A DNA stretch of 64,000 nt from Phycisphaerales bacterium PN19_bin_20 (GCA_021173225.1 JAJOLK010000002.1:27291-91290), one strand, 5' to 3'; numbered from the stretch's first letter, positions 45,227 through 54,819 are shown. Numbers and translations are program-made. Notes: generated from the sequence alone by a model not told the origin.

Positions 45227-46201
45227 TTAGTACGCCAGCGTCTGCATCACCGCCTCGGCCACGCGTTTCGCGTCGGGCAAATACTCAAGCTCCAGCTTCG
45301 CGTACGGCATGATGGTGTCAAACCCCGTCACACGCTGCACCGGCGCCTTCAGGTGCAAGAAGCACCGTTCCTGCACCAGGCAACTGATCTCGCTGGCCAT
45401 GCTCGCGGTCCGCGGGGCTTCGCAAACAATCACGCACTTGCCTGTCTTCTTGACGCTTTCTTCGATCATGTCGATGTCCAGCGGGTGGATCGTCCGCAGG
45501 TCGATCAGCTCGACGCTGACGTCCTCAGGGAGCTGGTCCATCGCGCCCAGGCACTGGAAGACGCACGCCCCCCAGGTCACAATCGTCAGGTCCGTGCCCT
45601 CGGCGATCAGCTTGCCCTTGCCGATCTCGATGGTGTATTCCTCCTCGGGCACCTCCTCGCGGAAGCTGCGGTACACGCGCTTGGGCTCGAAGAAGATCAC
45701 CGGGTCCGGGTCGCGGATCGCCGCGATCAGCAGGCCCTTGGCGTCGTAGGGCGTCGCGGGGCAGATGACCTTCAGCCCCGGGTTGTGCGCGTAGATCGCC
45801 TCGGGCGAGTCAGAGTGAAACTCGGGCGCGTGGATGCCGCCGCCCCACGGCACGCGGATCGTCAGCGGAACAGTAAACGCCCCGCGCGTGCGGTTGCGGA
45901 ACCGGGCGGCGTGGTTGACAAGCTGGTCGTACGCGGGCCCAAGAAAGCCTTCGAACTGGATCTCGGGGATCGGGCGCATCCCGGCGAGCGCCAGCCCGAT
46001 GCTGCTGCCCATGATGCCCGACTCTGACAGCGGGGTGTCAACCACGCGGTGCTTGCCGTGCTTCTTCTGGAGCCCATCGGTAACGCGGAAGACCCCGCCG
46101 TTGACCCCGACGTCTTCACCAAGCAGCACCACGCGCGGGTCCTTGGTCATCTCCTGGTCAAGGGCGGTAGTGATGGCTTGAACGAGGGTCATCTGGGGCA
46201 T
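45227..46201 (-). CDS. pdhB: Pyruvate (2-oxoacid) dehydrogenase E1 component, beta subunit
   Basis: The beta subunit of heterotetrameric E1, which decarboxylates pyruvate or a branched-chain oxoacid with thiamine diphosphate; 324 residues. Landmarks are VVLLGEDVG near the N-terminus, DTPLSESG and the GxAxxGxRPIxExQFxxF run (residues about 65-85), AARFRNRT, IHAPEFHSDSPEA, and the C-terminal domain with LIDLRTIHPLD and VIVCEAPRT. The substrate cannot be settled between pyruvate and branched-chain acids. The start ATG 46201 has no strong ribosome-binding site. The alpha gene lies 842 bp upstream on the same strand, separated by decayed genes, so the normally adjacent pair has been pushed apart. 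Confidence 0.93.
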   Translation of the reverse strand: MPQMTLVQAITTALDQEMTKDPRVVLLGEDVGVNGGVFRVTDGLQKKHGKHRVVDTPLSESGIMGSSIGLALAGMRPIPEIQFEGFLGPAYDQLVNHAARFRNRTRGAFTVPLTIRVPWGGGIHAPEFHSDSPEAIYAHNPGLKVICPATPYDAKGLLIAAIRDPDPVIFFEPKRVYRSFREEVPEEEYTIEIGKGKLIAEGTDLTIVTWGACVFQCLGAMDQLPEDVSVELIDLRTIHPLDIDMIEESVKKTGKCVIVCEAPRTASMASEISCLVQERCFLHLKAPVQRVTGFDTIMPYAKLELEYLPDAKRVAEAVMQTLAY

Positions 46202-46298
46202 CGGGGGATTCCGAAAGGAGGGCGGCGGGGGCGGGTTGCTAGCGCGGGTGCTTCGGGGCGAAAAGACTTGAGTGCAGGGGCTGAGATGTCTCTAAAGC

Positions 46299-46650
46299 TT
46301 AACGAAGCGGGACGGCGGGCGGTCGGTCGTCGCCCGCACCTGGATCAGCGATGAACGCGTCGGTCAGTACCTGCTTCAGGCGTCGCTCGCGGGTCTTGAA
46401 ATTAGAAAGTTGCGTGTTCTTGACCGCGAGGTCCGCGACCAGCCGGGCCGTGCTCGCCTCGTGCTCGAACAGCACCGTGACGCCCGGACACACCTTCAAC
46501 ATCAGCCCCACGGCCTTAGCGGTGGCGTAACGCCCGACCTGCCCCGGCGAACCCTCGGCGAGATCCTCAAAGTCGTGCTCCGCGCACATCGGGCCGCTTG
46601 CGATTGAGCGTTTGCTGCCCGTCCGCTTGCTGCCGGCCGCTCGCCACTCA
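46299..46650 (-). pseudogene. Possible antitoxin-like ORF next to a BrnT-like remnant
   Basis: A minus-strand frame of about 117 codons downstream of the BrnT-like remnant. It reads SKRSIASGPMCAEHDFEDLA near the start, AVGLMLKVCPGVTVLFE in the middle and RERRLKQVLTDAFIAD near the end. The middle and last pieces recall the strand-helix order of BrnA-type antitoxins (VxLRLDPDVxxWF ... YQTRINxVLR), with an apparent insertion between them. No ribosome-binding site or clear start is present. The assignment is tentative; it could equally be random coding-like sequence in GC-rich DNA. Confidence 0.3.
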
Positions 46651-46955
46651 GCGTTGACCTTGGCTCTTGACGCTCTTGATGTAGAAGGTGTGCTCATGCT
46701 TGGTGGCGTTGCGAGCAGAGATGATCCGCAGAACGGTGCCGGAGTCTACCGAAGCACGTTCGCTGGCGATGATGATAATGACCCTTGTCATGCTGGAGAT
46801 GCCGATCGATGCAGATCAATACAGAGCGGTCCTTGTGCTGGCTGTGTTTCGAATCAGGAAAGGTGACGGTCATCGGGTTGGCTGGCAAAGTCGCTGCCTC
46901 TTCGAAGCAGACCCCGTGTTTCTTGCGGTTGGCCAGGGCCTGATCTTTGCCCCCT
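46648..46955 (-). pseudogene. BrnT-like toxin gene with frameshift
   Basis: The upstream frame reads LANRKKHGVCFEEAATL and TFPDSKHSQHKDRSVLI, closely matching BrnT toxins (NxxKHGVSFEEAxxVF ... FPDxxHSxxEDR). Just after SVLI the frame breaks. A second frame, shifted by one, continues GISSMTRVIIIIASERA and RIISARNATKHEHTFYI to a TGA at 46650-46648, which matches the BrnT C-terminus (RIISARxAT). About ten extra bases (TGCATCGATC) at the break would account for the shift. The N-terminal FxWDxxK segment is also eroded. BrnT is a type II toxin (an RNase) in the families known; this copy should be inactive. Confidence 0.6.
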
Positions 46956-47043
46956 AAAAGCCCGGCGGTCGGCGCTCGGCCTTCATGAAACATCCTCACG
47001 CCGCGATGCCAGGTCTAGTCGGTGCAACGGGCAGGTTGTTTGG

Positions 47044-48192
47044 TCAGTGCGTGGCCGCGCCCAACTTGCGTCCGGGCGAAAGGCCCTGCTGAGCGCGGTC
47101 CATCCCCAGGCTGTGGGTGCTCCAGCTCTCCATTTGCTCCGCCAGCAGCTTGGGCATGTCCTTGTACATGCTCTCGAAGATTTCCTCGCGCCGGGCCGCG
47201 GGCCAGGCCAGCACCGTCTCGACCGTCGCCTTGACGGCCGCCTCGGCCCGCTGCTCTTCCTGCGCCTGCTGGGTCTCACTCCACCGGCCCTTGCGCTCAA
47301 GGTAGAGACGCACGCGGATCATCGGGTCCTTCGCGCGCCAGCTCTCGACCTCGTCGTTGCTGCGATACCGCCGCGCGTCGTCGGCGGTCGTGTGGTCGCC
47401 CAGGCGATAGGTGATCGCCTCGATCAGCGTCACGCCCCCGCCCGCCCGGGCCCGCTCCCTCGCGTCAAACACGGCCTTGTGCACCGCGAACAAGTCGTTG
47501 CCGTCCACCTGCATCACCTGCGCGCCGTACGCCAGGCCCTTTTGCGCAATCGTCTCGCTGGCCATCTGGCTCTCACGCGGGACGCTGATGGCCCACTGGT
47601 TGTTCTGGCAGAAGAAGATCGCCGGCACGTTCATCACCGTCGCGAAGTTCATCGCCTCGTGGAAGTCGCCCTCGCTGGTCGCCCCGTCGCCAAAGAACGT
47701 GATCGCCACCTCGTCCTTGTGCTGGATCTTCGCCGCCCACGCGATCCCCGTGGCGTGCAGCATCTGCGTCCCGATCGGCACCGCGATGGGCGTCACGCGC
47801 ACGCCCGGGGGGTACTGGTTCCCGCGCTCGTCACCGGCCCAGTGCAGCAGCACGTGCGTCATCGGCACGCCGTGCATGAACATCGCCGCGTTCTCGCGGT
47901 AGCACGGCACGATCCAGTCGATCCCCTTGCGCATCGCCGCGCCCGCGCCCAGCGCGCACGCCTCCTGCCCCTTGTTCTGCGGGTAGGTGTGCATGCGCCC
48001 GGAACGCTGCAACTTGAAGGCGATCTCATCAAGCTGGCGGCACTCGATCATCAGCTTGTACAGGTGCAGCACTTGCTCGTCGCTGAGGATCCCGGGCGTC
48101 CCCGGTGCTGACAGCGCCGGGTCAAGCCGGCCTTGCTCGTCGAGGATCTGCAGATGGTCGATCTTCGCGGTGTACGCCGTACGGATGGGCAT
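47044..48192 (-). CDS. pdhA: Pyruvate (2-oxoacid) dehydrogenase E1 component, alpha subunit
   Basis: The alpha subunit of E1 (382 residues), partner of the pdhB product. ATG 48192 has GGGAG about 9 nt upstream; the longer frame to 48237 lacks support. Family marks include LHLYKLMIECRQLDE, QEACALGAGAAMRKGID, the YRENAAMFMHG segment, and the thiamine diphosphate motif GDGATSEGDFHEAMNFATVM ending in FFCQNN. The phosphorylation-type loop YRLGDHTTADDARRYR is also seen. The C-terminus is about 20 residues longer than usual. E2 and E3 genes are not in the window. A TATACT -10-like hexamer on the minus strand (48329-48324) may mark its promoter. Confidence 0.93.
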   Translation of the reverse strand: MPIRTAYTAKIDHLQILDEQGRLDPALSAPGTPGILSDEQVLHLYKLMIECRQLDEIAFKLQRSGRMHTYPQNKGQEACALGAGAAMRKGIDWIVPCYRENAAMFMHGVPMTHVLLHWAGDERGNQYPPGVRVTPIAVPIGTQMLHATGIAWAAKIQHKDEVAITFFGDGATSEGDFHEAMNFATVMNVPAIFFCQNNQWAISVPRESQMASETIAQKGLAYGAQVMQVDGNDLFAVHKAVFDARERARAGGGVTLIEAITYRLGDHTTADDARRYRSNDEVESWRAKDPMIRVRLYLERKGRWSETQQAQEEQRAEAAVKATVETVLAWPAARREEIFESMYKDMPKLLAEQMESWSTHSLGMDRAQQGLSPGRKLGAATH

Positions 48193-48323
48193 TAAAGGCT
48201 CCCGGCAAACGAAGGAAAGGCGGCAGGCTCGCTCCACCCTGCCCCGAAGGTCGCGGCGTCCGCTCGTGCCCCGCCAGACGTCGACTCATCCGCAGGTACA
48301 GCCTCGGGCGGTGGAGTAAGGGC

Positions 48324-48329
48324 AGTATA
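48324..48329 (-). promoter_or_regulatory. Candidate -10 element upstream of pdhA
   Basis: TATACT on the minus strand lies about 130 nt before the pdhA ATG, without a good -35 hexamer. The rest of the gap 48193-48648 holds only the terminator at 48586-48621; no other feature was recognised. Confidence 0.35.
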
Positions 48330-48585
48330 GCGACCGCGCTCAGCAGGTTTGACCACGGCGGCTCCCCTGAACAACCGCCTACCGGACCTGCCGACCACCG
48401 CCAATTGGACCGATGAGCCAAGCACGTCGACCTTTCCGCGGATCAACTCTCCGCAGTGCAGGTGAGGCAAGCGCGCGGCAGGTCGATCGTTGGCAACGCG
48501 CACGATGAGCTGGTGGAAGTGGCGACGTCAAATTGGTCGTGATGGGGCACACGCCCACCGCGCATCAGGGTTCAACGACCCGGCC

Positions 48586-48621
48586 AAAAACGTGCGGCCG
48601 GGCGTGGGTAACCCACCGGCC
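48586..48621 (-). terminator. Rho-independent terminator of the acyl-CoA dehydrogenase gene
   Basis: GGCCGG (48596-48601) and CCGGCC (48616-48621) enclose an inner TGGG/CCCA stem. On the minus strand the hairpin is followed by GCACGTTTTT. It lies 28 nt past the stop codon. Confidence 0.65.
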
Positions 48622-48648
48622 ACAGAGCGCTGAAATATGCCGCGGGCC

Positions 48649-50655
48649 TCAGGTGTTGCTGAGGTTGGTCTGGCGGGCCCGGGCCTCGTCGGTATGCGGG
48701 ACCATCGGGAACCCCGGGAACTGCTTGATCCCGTCCTGATGGGCGGCCCGACCGGTGCCCTTGGCGATCGGGCTGCGCTCTGGGATGGTGAACTCGGCGT
48801 TCGCCTCGGTGTTGCTGTGGGTCATGCTCGCGGCCGCCGAGGCCAGCATGCTCACGTCGGCGTTGACGTACAGCTCGTTGATGTTGGCCTCGATCTCGCG
48901 CTGGGCCAGATCAAAGAAGTGCACCGCCGCGGCCTTGTCGCGCTGCAGCTCGGTGTCGTTGGCCCCGTTGCCCGCGTGCTTGCGCACGTCGCTGTCAAGC
49001 TTGGCCAGCGTCGCCGCCCACGCGTGCAGCAAGATCACCACGTTGCCCAGACGGGCCTGCAGCGCCTGACGGTCAAGGATCTGCACGTCCCACCGCTTGC
49101 TGGTCGCCTTGAACTGATACGTCAGCTCGCTGGCGCAGTGGCTCAGGCGGTCGGCGTAGTCCTGCAAGCTTGCTTCCACCCTCGTCACACGGTCAGCCCG
49201 CTTGCGGATGCCCAGGAACACCTCCAGCCCCAGCGGGATCGCCTTGCCCATCACGGCCGGACGCAGACTGTTCTTGATAACCTTGCCCAGATAGGCAAGC
49301 AGCCCCTCGTCCGCGTCCTTGAGCAGCGCGTTCTTGACGCCCAGCATCTGCTCGGCGAGCTGCTTGCCCCCGTAGCCGAAGATGTAGCACTGCATGACCT
49401 CGTTGGCCCCCTCGACGATCAGGTCGATGCGGGTGTCGCGGAAGACCCGCTCAAGGTGGTTCTCGGTCATGTAGCTCTCGCCACCCATGATCTGCATGGC
49501 GTCGTTGACCACGCGCCAGCCGTACTCGCTGCAGAAGACCTTGCACACCGCCGTCTCGACCTGGATGTCGTCGTCCTTGCGGTCGAGCATCCCGGTAGTC
49601 ATGTAGAGCAGCGCGTCCATCGCGTAGGTGTACGCGGCCATGCGCGCGAGGCGCAGGCGGACCAGCTCCTTGTCGTTGAGCGCCTTGCCGAACTGGAACC
49701 GCGTCGCGGCCCACTTGGTCGCCTGATCGCGGCACGCCCGCGCGCCGCCGACCATCCCGGCGCTCAGCGTGCAGCGTCCATAGTTCAGGCACGAGAGGGC
49801 GATTTGCAGACCGCGCCCCTCCTGGCCCAGCAGGTGGCTCTTGTGCACACGCACGCCATGGAACCGAATCCGCGCCTGCCAGGTGCCCCGGATCCCGCAC
49901 TTGCTGCGGTTCTTCTGGTAGATCTCAATCCCCGGCATGTCCGGGTGCAGCACCAGGGCTGAAATCTTGCCCTTGCCGTCGGCCTTGCTCTCGCGGGTCA
50001 TGACCGTAAACAGCCCGGCGATTGCGCCGCTGGTGGCCCACTTCTTCTCGCCGGTGACGACGTAGTAGTCGCCGTCCTTGATAAAGCTCGTCTCCGTTCC
50101 GCCAGCGTCGCAGCCCACGTTGGGCTCGCTGAGGCAGAACGCGCTGACCCAGTCCTTGGCCAGGTGCGGGAGCCACTTGCGCTTCTGCTCCTCGTTGCCA
50201 AAGAGCATCACGGCCTTGCACCCGATGCTCTGGTGCGCGCTGACAAGCACCGCCGTGCTCCCGCAGACGCTCCCGATCAGCTCGAGAACCTTGTTGTAGC
50301 TGGTGATGCCCATGCCCAGCCCGCCGAAATCCTTGGGGATGGTCATGCCCATCACCCCCAGGTCAAAGAGCTTCTTGATGACCCACTGGGGGATCTCCTG
50401 GTCCTGGTCGATCGCCACCGCCGGGTGCTCGTGCTTGAGGTACTCACTCAGGCGCGCCAGCAGCTGGTCACATTCGGCCTGCTCGCGCGCGTCGGTCTGC
50501 GGGTACGGGAAGTAGTAGTCCTGCTTGACCTTGCCCCAGAAAAAGTTCTTCACCGGGCCCATTTTCGTCGGCTCGGCACCCAGCCATTCCTCAGCCTGCT
50601 CCAGCAGCTTGCGGTCCTCGTCCTTGATGCCCTTGAGGTTCTTCAGATCGGCCAT
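48649..50655 (-). CDS. Long acyl-CoA dehydrogenase
   Basis: A 668-residue flavoprotein that would oxidise acyl-CoA to enoyl-CoA in fatty-acid beta-oxidation. The start at 50655 has CGGAG about 12 nt upstream. The N-terminal and central domains show the family signatures: FCLSEPNVGCDAGG and YVVTGEKKWATSG (FAD site), then QFGKAL and MQIMGGESYM. The catalytic base is in LIVEGANEVMQ, in the usual YEGTNEI position. The last 200 residues are an extra helical domain, as in the very-long-chain type and ACAD9-like enzymes, so long-chain substrates are plausible. No electron-transfer flavoprotein gene adjoins it. Identification is secure at family level. Confidence 0.92.
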   Translation of the reverse strand: MADLKNLKGIKDEDRKLLEQAEEWLGAEPTKMGPVKNFFWGKVKQDYYFPYPQTDAREQAECDQLLARLSEYLKHEHPAVAIDQDQEIPQWVIKKLFDLGVMGMTIPKDFGGLGMGITSYNKVLELIGSVCGSTAVLVSAHQSIGCKAVMLFGNEEQKRKWLPHLAKDWVSAFCLSEPNVGCDAGGTETSFIKDGDYYVVTGEKKWATSGAIAGLFTVMTRESKADGKGKISALVLHPDMPGIEIYQKNRSKCGIRGTWQARIRFHGVRVHKSHLLGQEGRGLQIALSCLNYGRCTLSAGMVGGARACRDQATKWAATRFQFGKALNDKELVRLRLARMAAYTYAMDALLYMTTGMLDRKDDDIQVETAVCKVFCSEYGWRVVNDAMQIMGGESYMTENHLERVFRDTRIDLIVEGANEVMQCYIFGYGGKQLAEQMLGVKNALLKDADEGLLAYLGKVIKNSLRPAVMGKAIPLGLEVFLGIRKRADRVTRVEASLQDYADRLSHCASELTYQFKATSKRWDVQILDRQALQARLGNVVILLHAWAATLAKLDSDVRKHAGNGANDTELQRDKAAAVHFFDLAQREIEANINELYVNADVSMLASAAASMTHSNTEANAEFTIPERSPIAKGTGRAAHQDGIKQFPGFPMVPHTDEARARQTNLSNT

Positions 50656-50879
50656 GGCGCTTGCTCCGTGCGGGAGGGACCTGGTGGGGTGGCAGCCCGA
50701 TGCCGACGGCTCGGCCCGGGTCAAGCTCCGTGTGAGGGAAGATGACCAAGGCCGCAGACAGAACAGCCGCGTGAGCCCGCCGGAGCGGACTGCCTTACTC
50801 CAGATAGTATGACCGATCGAACGGACAAAAGCACAAGATCAAGGTCACTGATTCAGACCAGTGCAACGCCCGATCCGTC

Positions 50880-51476
50880 TCAGCCCATCCCCGCCACGGC
50901 CACCCGAGGCTGGCGACGACGTCGGATGTGCACGATCACCACGATCGCCGCGCCCACCAGCGCCAGCAGGAACAGCCCCGCGGCAATCGGGATCAGGATC
51001 GCCAGCACGCTCAGCATAACCGCCGCGGAGGATTCGAAGAACCCCACCAGCGGGTTGGCCGCCCCCCCGGTGGTACCCAGGCTCAGCAGCCGGGCCGAGA
51101 CGGTCGCCAGTTGCACGACGCCCGCGATCCCGCCCCCGGCAACCAGTGCCGCGCCCCACTTGAGCATTTCACCGCCGGGCCCGACGAACCCGAACTGGCT
51201 GGCGGCGACGATCGTCCCGGCGATGACCGCCGCGGGCGAGGCGATCACGTCCAGCGCGTTATCAACCCAAGGGACCTTGTACGCGATAATCTCGGCCCCG
51301 GTCGCCACGCCAAGGCAGATCAGCGCGGGGGTCGTACCCATCCAAGCTAGTTGCGGGTCAAGCTTCAGCCAGTTCGCGCTTGCGGCAATCGAGACCGCCA
51401 GCATCGGCACAAACACGCGGAAACCCGCGGCCGCCGCGAGCGCCAGTCCCATTAGAACCGAGAGTGCAACTTCCAT
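50880..51476 (-). CDS. DUF4126 family membrane protein
   Basis: A 198-residue membrane protein with about five or six hydrophobic helices. The N-terminal motif AAAAGFRVFVPMLAVSIAA and the later LGVATGAEIIAYKVPWVDNALD match DUF4126, a family of unknown function. The chain ends in a basic tail (HIRRRRQPR). GGGAG lies about 9 nt before the ATG. It lies between purQ and the acyl-CoA dehydrogenase gene on the same strand, with about 190-220 bp gaps, so it is probably transcribed on its own. Confidence 0.8.
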   Translation of the reverse strand: MEVALSVLMGLALAAAAGFRVFVPMLAVSIAASANWLKLDPQLAWMGTTPALICLGVATGAEIIAYKVPWVDNALDVIASPAAVIAGTIVAASQFGFVGPGGEMLKWGAALVAGGGIAGVVQLATVSARLLSLGTTGGAANPLVGFFESSAAVMLSVLAILIPIAAGLFLLALVGAAIVVIVHIRRRRQPRVAVAGMG

Positions 51477-51664
51477 GGCAGGCTCCCAATCGCTGGATCC
51501 CAGCGGTCAATGACAGTATCTAATCCGGCAGGCTTCAACGCTCCAGTTGCCGCTGATGTTCGCCCAATCCGGGAAGAAAGATGCGGCGGGGGCGAACATC
51601 CGTCAACCGTCCCAGATTCGCTTGGGCCAATCGACTTCCGAGAACGTTACGCCAGCACAAACCA

Positions 51665-52567
51665 CTACGCCAGCACGCCCTGCGCGGCGCGAACGGCGTT
51701 GCGGAACATCATCAGCCCCGGCGTGTCGCCCGTCCGCTGCCCGGCGCTCAGCCGCGTCCAGAATGGGTGCCTGTTCCAATCAAGGTATCGCTCGGGGTGC
51801 GGCATCAGCCCAAAGACCCGCCCAGAAACATCGCACACGCCCACGATGTCCTCGCTGGACCCGTTGGGGTTGTCAGGATGGACAGCGGCCAGCGCGGCCT
51901 GCGGCGCAGTGCCGGGCGCGGGCGCAGCGGGCGGCTTGGGCGGCGTCCGCCCGTAACGCAGCGCGATCTGACCACCGACGTTCAGGCGCGCCAGCACCGC
52001 CGCGTTGGCCGCGACTACCCGCCCCTCGCCGTGCGCGATCGGCAGCATCATCGCCTCAGGCCGGTCTTTGAAGGCCTCGGCAAGGCCCGCCGTCCATATA
52101 CAAACGCTCGCGGGCTCGGCCCGGACAGGGAACCAGCCGTCCACAAAGCGCCCGCCGCGGTTGTGGGCCAGGCTCAGCTCTTGCTCGCCCGGAAGCTCGG
52201 GCCACGCCTGCCCAGCGACGGGCCCGGGCAGCAGCCCGGCCTGCACGGCGATCTGAAACCCGTTGCAGACGCAGAACATCGGCACGCCCCGCGCGGCGGC
52301 GGCGCGCAGACGCGGGTAGAGGTGCGTGCGCAGCCGGGCGGCGAAAATCCGCCCGCTGGCCACGTCATCGCCGTAGCTAAAGCCCCCGGGCAGGGCGATG
52401 ATGCCCGCGCGGTCAATGGCCTCAGGGTCGGTTGTCAGCGCGTCAACGTGGACCAGTTCAGGGCTTGCGCCGGCGAGCGCAAAGGCGCGGGCCAGCTCAA
52501 CATCGCAGTTGGTCCCCGGCGCGCGGATGATCAGGGCAACGGGCTTGTCGGGGGCGTGTCCGGGCAT
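51665..52567 (-). CDS. purQ: Phosphoribosylformylglycinamidine synthase, glutaminase subunit
   Basis: PurQ supplies ammonia from glutamine to PurL in step 4 of purine synthesis. It is 300 residues, longer than the usual 220-260. The N-terminal APGTNCDVE and LPGGFSYGDD are family marks, the nucleophile lies in FCVCNGFQ (Cys near residue 100), and the His in LMPHPERYLDW (about 255). The extra length is a Pro/Ala-rich insertion at about residues 205-225. PurL is not in the window. No clear ribosome-binding site is visible at ATG 52567, but homology begins right after it. Confidence 0.93.
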   Translation of the reverse strand: MPGHAPDKPVALIIRAPGTNCDVELARAFALAGASPELVHVDALTTDPEAIDRAGIIALPGGFSYGDDVASGRIFAARLRTHLYPRLRAAAARGVPMFCVCNGFQIAVQAGLLPGPVAGQAWPELPGEQELSLAHNRGGRFVDGWFPVRAEPASVCIWTAGLAEAFKDRPEAMMLPIAHGEGRVVAANAAVLARLNVGGQIALRYGRTPPKPPAAPAPGTAPQAALAAVHPDNPNGSSEDIVGVCDVSGRVFGLMPHPERYLDWNRHPFWTRLSAGQRTGDTPGLMMFRNAVRAAQGVLA

Positions 52568-52699
52568 GAGCGAAAGCTAGGCGCGGGGTGCGGGCCTGCG
52601 CGGCCTCTTCCGCCCGCGCAAGCGCCGCCTTCATGGCAAGTTCGATCCGCTTGACATGCGTCTGGGGACGTTTGGCCTGGGCGTACTAGAGAGCCTGCG

Positions 52700-53195
52700 C
52701 GGATCGACCGTGAGGTAGACGTCAACGATGAAGTTGCGCAACTCGCGAGCCTAACGCCAAAGTTCCTCGCGGCACCGATCGCGGAGGGAAGCCGCAAGCG
52801 TGAAGACCGCCGCGCCGATCCGCGCGCAGGCGCAGCAGACCGCAAAGACTGTCCGATGATCTACGCCGAAGGACGCACGGTCCACGCCCACGACGAACGT
52901 CCTGCTCAGGTTACACGCAGAAGATCGTTCGTGATGGCCGACCGGAACGACGCCGGCAGCCTTGGGTGGATCCTTGACCAGATCAAACCGCCAGCCCAGT
53001 CTTTCGCTGAGCATGTCGCTGATCTCGACAAAGTGAAAGAGCGTCACGCGCGCTCCGGGGTCAAACTCGATCAGCACGTCCACGTCGCTCGCGGGCCCTA
53101 GCGCGCCGCGGTCCACAGCGCCGCACGCGCAAGAGAGTTGTTAAGCCGAAGCGCGCCTTGAGCACAGGCAGGACCGAGGTCAGCGCCGTCACGAT
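52700..53195 (-). pseudogene. Remnant of an MNT-HEPN toxin-antitoxin module
   Basis: On the minus strand the first piece (about 53195-53105) reads VTALTSVLPVLKARFGLTTL. After a one-base frame change it continues GALGPASDVDVLIEFDPGAR and LFHFVEISDMLSERLG, a minimal nucleotidyltransferase (MNT) core. The GS of the GSxARG motif is lost (GAVDRG), though the DVD pair remains. The same frame then runs into RTFVVGVDRASFGVDHRTVF, a HEPN-like segment, to a TAG at about 52753, and past it RELRNFIVDVYLTVD. In HEPN toxins this is RNxxxHxY, but here the His is Asp. The fused frame, the stop and the lost catalytic residues show decay. Confidence 0.6.
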
Positions 53196-53235
53196 GTCCG
53201 CTGGTGCTGTCAGCAGCGGTCAGTCGTACCAGCCC

Positions 53236-54477
53236 TCACCCCACCGCCGCGCAGACCTTCCGTGCCGCTTCGCCAAGGTCCTTGGCCGCCTGCAGCGTCG
53301 GTACCACGCTCTTCGCGTCCTGAAGCACCTTGCGCCCCGCGTCGACATTCGTCCCTTCAAGCCGCACCACCAGCGGCACCTTGAAGCCCGTGGTCCCGTC
53401 GGCGTTCTTGAAGCCCTTGGCCGCGTTCACGATCCCGTGCGCGATGATGTCGCACTTCATGATCCCGCCGAAGATGTTGACCAAAATCCCCTTCACGCGC
53501 GCGTCGCTCAAGATGATGCTGAAAGCCTCGGTCACGGCCTGCTCGGTCGCGCCGCCGCCCACGTCCAGAAAGTTCGCTGGCTCGCCCCCCTCAAGTTTGA
53601 TGATGTCCATCGTCGCCATCGCCAGCCCCGCGCCGTTGACGAGGCACCCGATGTTCCCGTCCAGCGCCACGTAGCTGAGGTTGAAGGCCTTCGCCCGCGT
53701 CTCCGCCGGGTTCTCTTCGGCCGGGTCCTCCATCGCCTGCAGGTCCTTGTGCCGGAACAGACCGTTGTCGTCAAAGTCGAACTTCGCGTCCAGCGCCACC
53801 ACCTGCCCGTCGGGGTTCTTCGCGTCCGGCGGGGTGATCACCATCGGGTTGATCTCTGCGAGCGCACAGTCCTTGGCCACGTACAGCCGCGCGAGCTTCT
53901 GCATGATGTCCGCGGCCTGATTGATCTGCTTGCCCTTGAAGCCCAGCTTGAAGGCGACCTCACGCGCGTGGAATGGCCGCAGGCCCTCGATGGGGTCCAG
54001 CGGCTGCTTGACAATCGCCTCGGGCCGCTCGTGTGCGATCGTCTCGATCTCGACCCCGCCCTCGCGGCTGGCGATCAGCATGTTGCGGCGCGTGGTGCGA
54101 TCAAGCGTCACCGCAAGGTAAAACTCTTCCTTCCCTCCACCGGCTCGATCAGCAATGTCCGCCGCCTGCGCGATCAGCACCTTCTTCACTTCAAGCCCTT
54201 CAGGTGGCGTCTGCGGCGAGACCATTCGGTGGCTCAACATGAACTCCGCCGCGGCCAGCGCGTCGGGCTGATTGTCCACCAGCTTGACAAACCCGGCCTT
54301 CCCGCGCCCGCCCGCGTGCACCTGCGCCTTGATCACCGCTAGCGGCTTGGCCATGCCGGCGACCGCGGCCTGATACGCAGCTGCCGCCTGCTCCTGGCCT
54401 TCGATCATCTGCCCGGGCGGGACCGTGATGCCGAAGGACGCAAGAAGCTGGCGGGCCTGGTACTCGTGGATCTTCAT
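53236..54477 (-). CDS. sucC: Succinate-CoA ligase, beta subunit
   Basis: The ADP/GDP-forming beta subunit makes succinate and NTP from succinyl-CoA in the TCA cycle; 413 residues. It starts with [12 protein letters not shown] and shows [18 protein letters not shown] (nucleotide-binding grasp), [33 protein letters not shown] and [13 protein letters not shown], all diagnostic. The start is at 54477 with a weak ribosome-binding site. SucD is usually encoded next to sucC, but here sucC is alone, followed by an MNT-HEPN remnant and then purQ. Partner and regulation cannot be judged from the window. Confidence 0.96.
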   Translation of the reverse strand: MKIHEYQARQLLASFGITVPPGQMIEGQEQAAAAYQAAVAGMAKPLAVIKAQVHAGGRGKAGFVKLVDNQPDALAAAEFMLSHRMVSPQTPPEGLEVKKVLIAQAADIADRAGGGKEEFYLAVTLDRTTRRNMLIASREGGVEIETIAHERPEAIVKQPLDPIEGLRPFHAREVAFKLGFKGKQINQAADIMQKLARLYVAKDCALAEINPMVITPPDAKNPDGQVVALDAKFDFDDNGLFRHKDLQAMEDPAEENPAETRAKAFNLSYVALDGNIGCLVNGAGLAMATMDIIKLEGGEPANFLDVGGGATEQAVTEAFSIILSDARVKGILVNIFGGIMKCDIIAHGIVNAAKGFKNADGTTGFKVPLVVRLEGTNVDAGRKVLQDAKSVVPTLQAAKDLGEAARKVCAAVG

Positions 54478-54762
54478 GTGTTGGGCTCGAAAGGGCGGTG
54501 GTCGGTTGCGGGCCGATCATACCGAGAGCCCGCGCCAGCGGCGCAGGCGCGCTGCGCGCTCGGCGGGTTCGTGGCTGCGAGTAGCGGTCTGAGGGGCATA
54601 AGCCGTCGTGTGGCAATGTCAATCGCGGCGCGGGGGCCTACCATGGTCACTTGGCCCCCTGGGTCAAGGGCCGCGCCCAACTTGGCCGCGGATGTTCGTG
54701 TGTTTGGTGCTCCGTTGGCCGGGCCGAAGCCGTGCGCCAGCAGCCCCGCAGGCCAGTGCCTC

Positions 54763-54805
54763 GGGGCTGAACCTCAAGCCCTGTTCCTAGGGGCTGAACC
54801 TTAAG
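54763..54805 (+). repeat. Direct repeat upstream of yajC
   Basis: GGGGCTGAACCTCAAG (54763-54778) and GGGGCTGAACCTTAAG (54790-54805) differ by one base and are 27 nt apart, directly before the yajC ribosome-binding site. They may be a regulator site or a simple duplication. Nothing else was recognised in the 342-bp gap 54478-54819. Confidence 0.6.
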
Positions 54806-54819
54806 TAAGGATTGACCGC

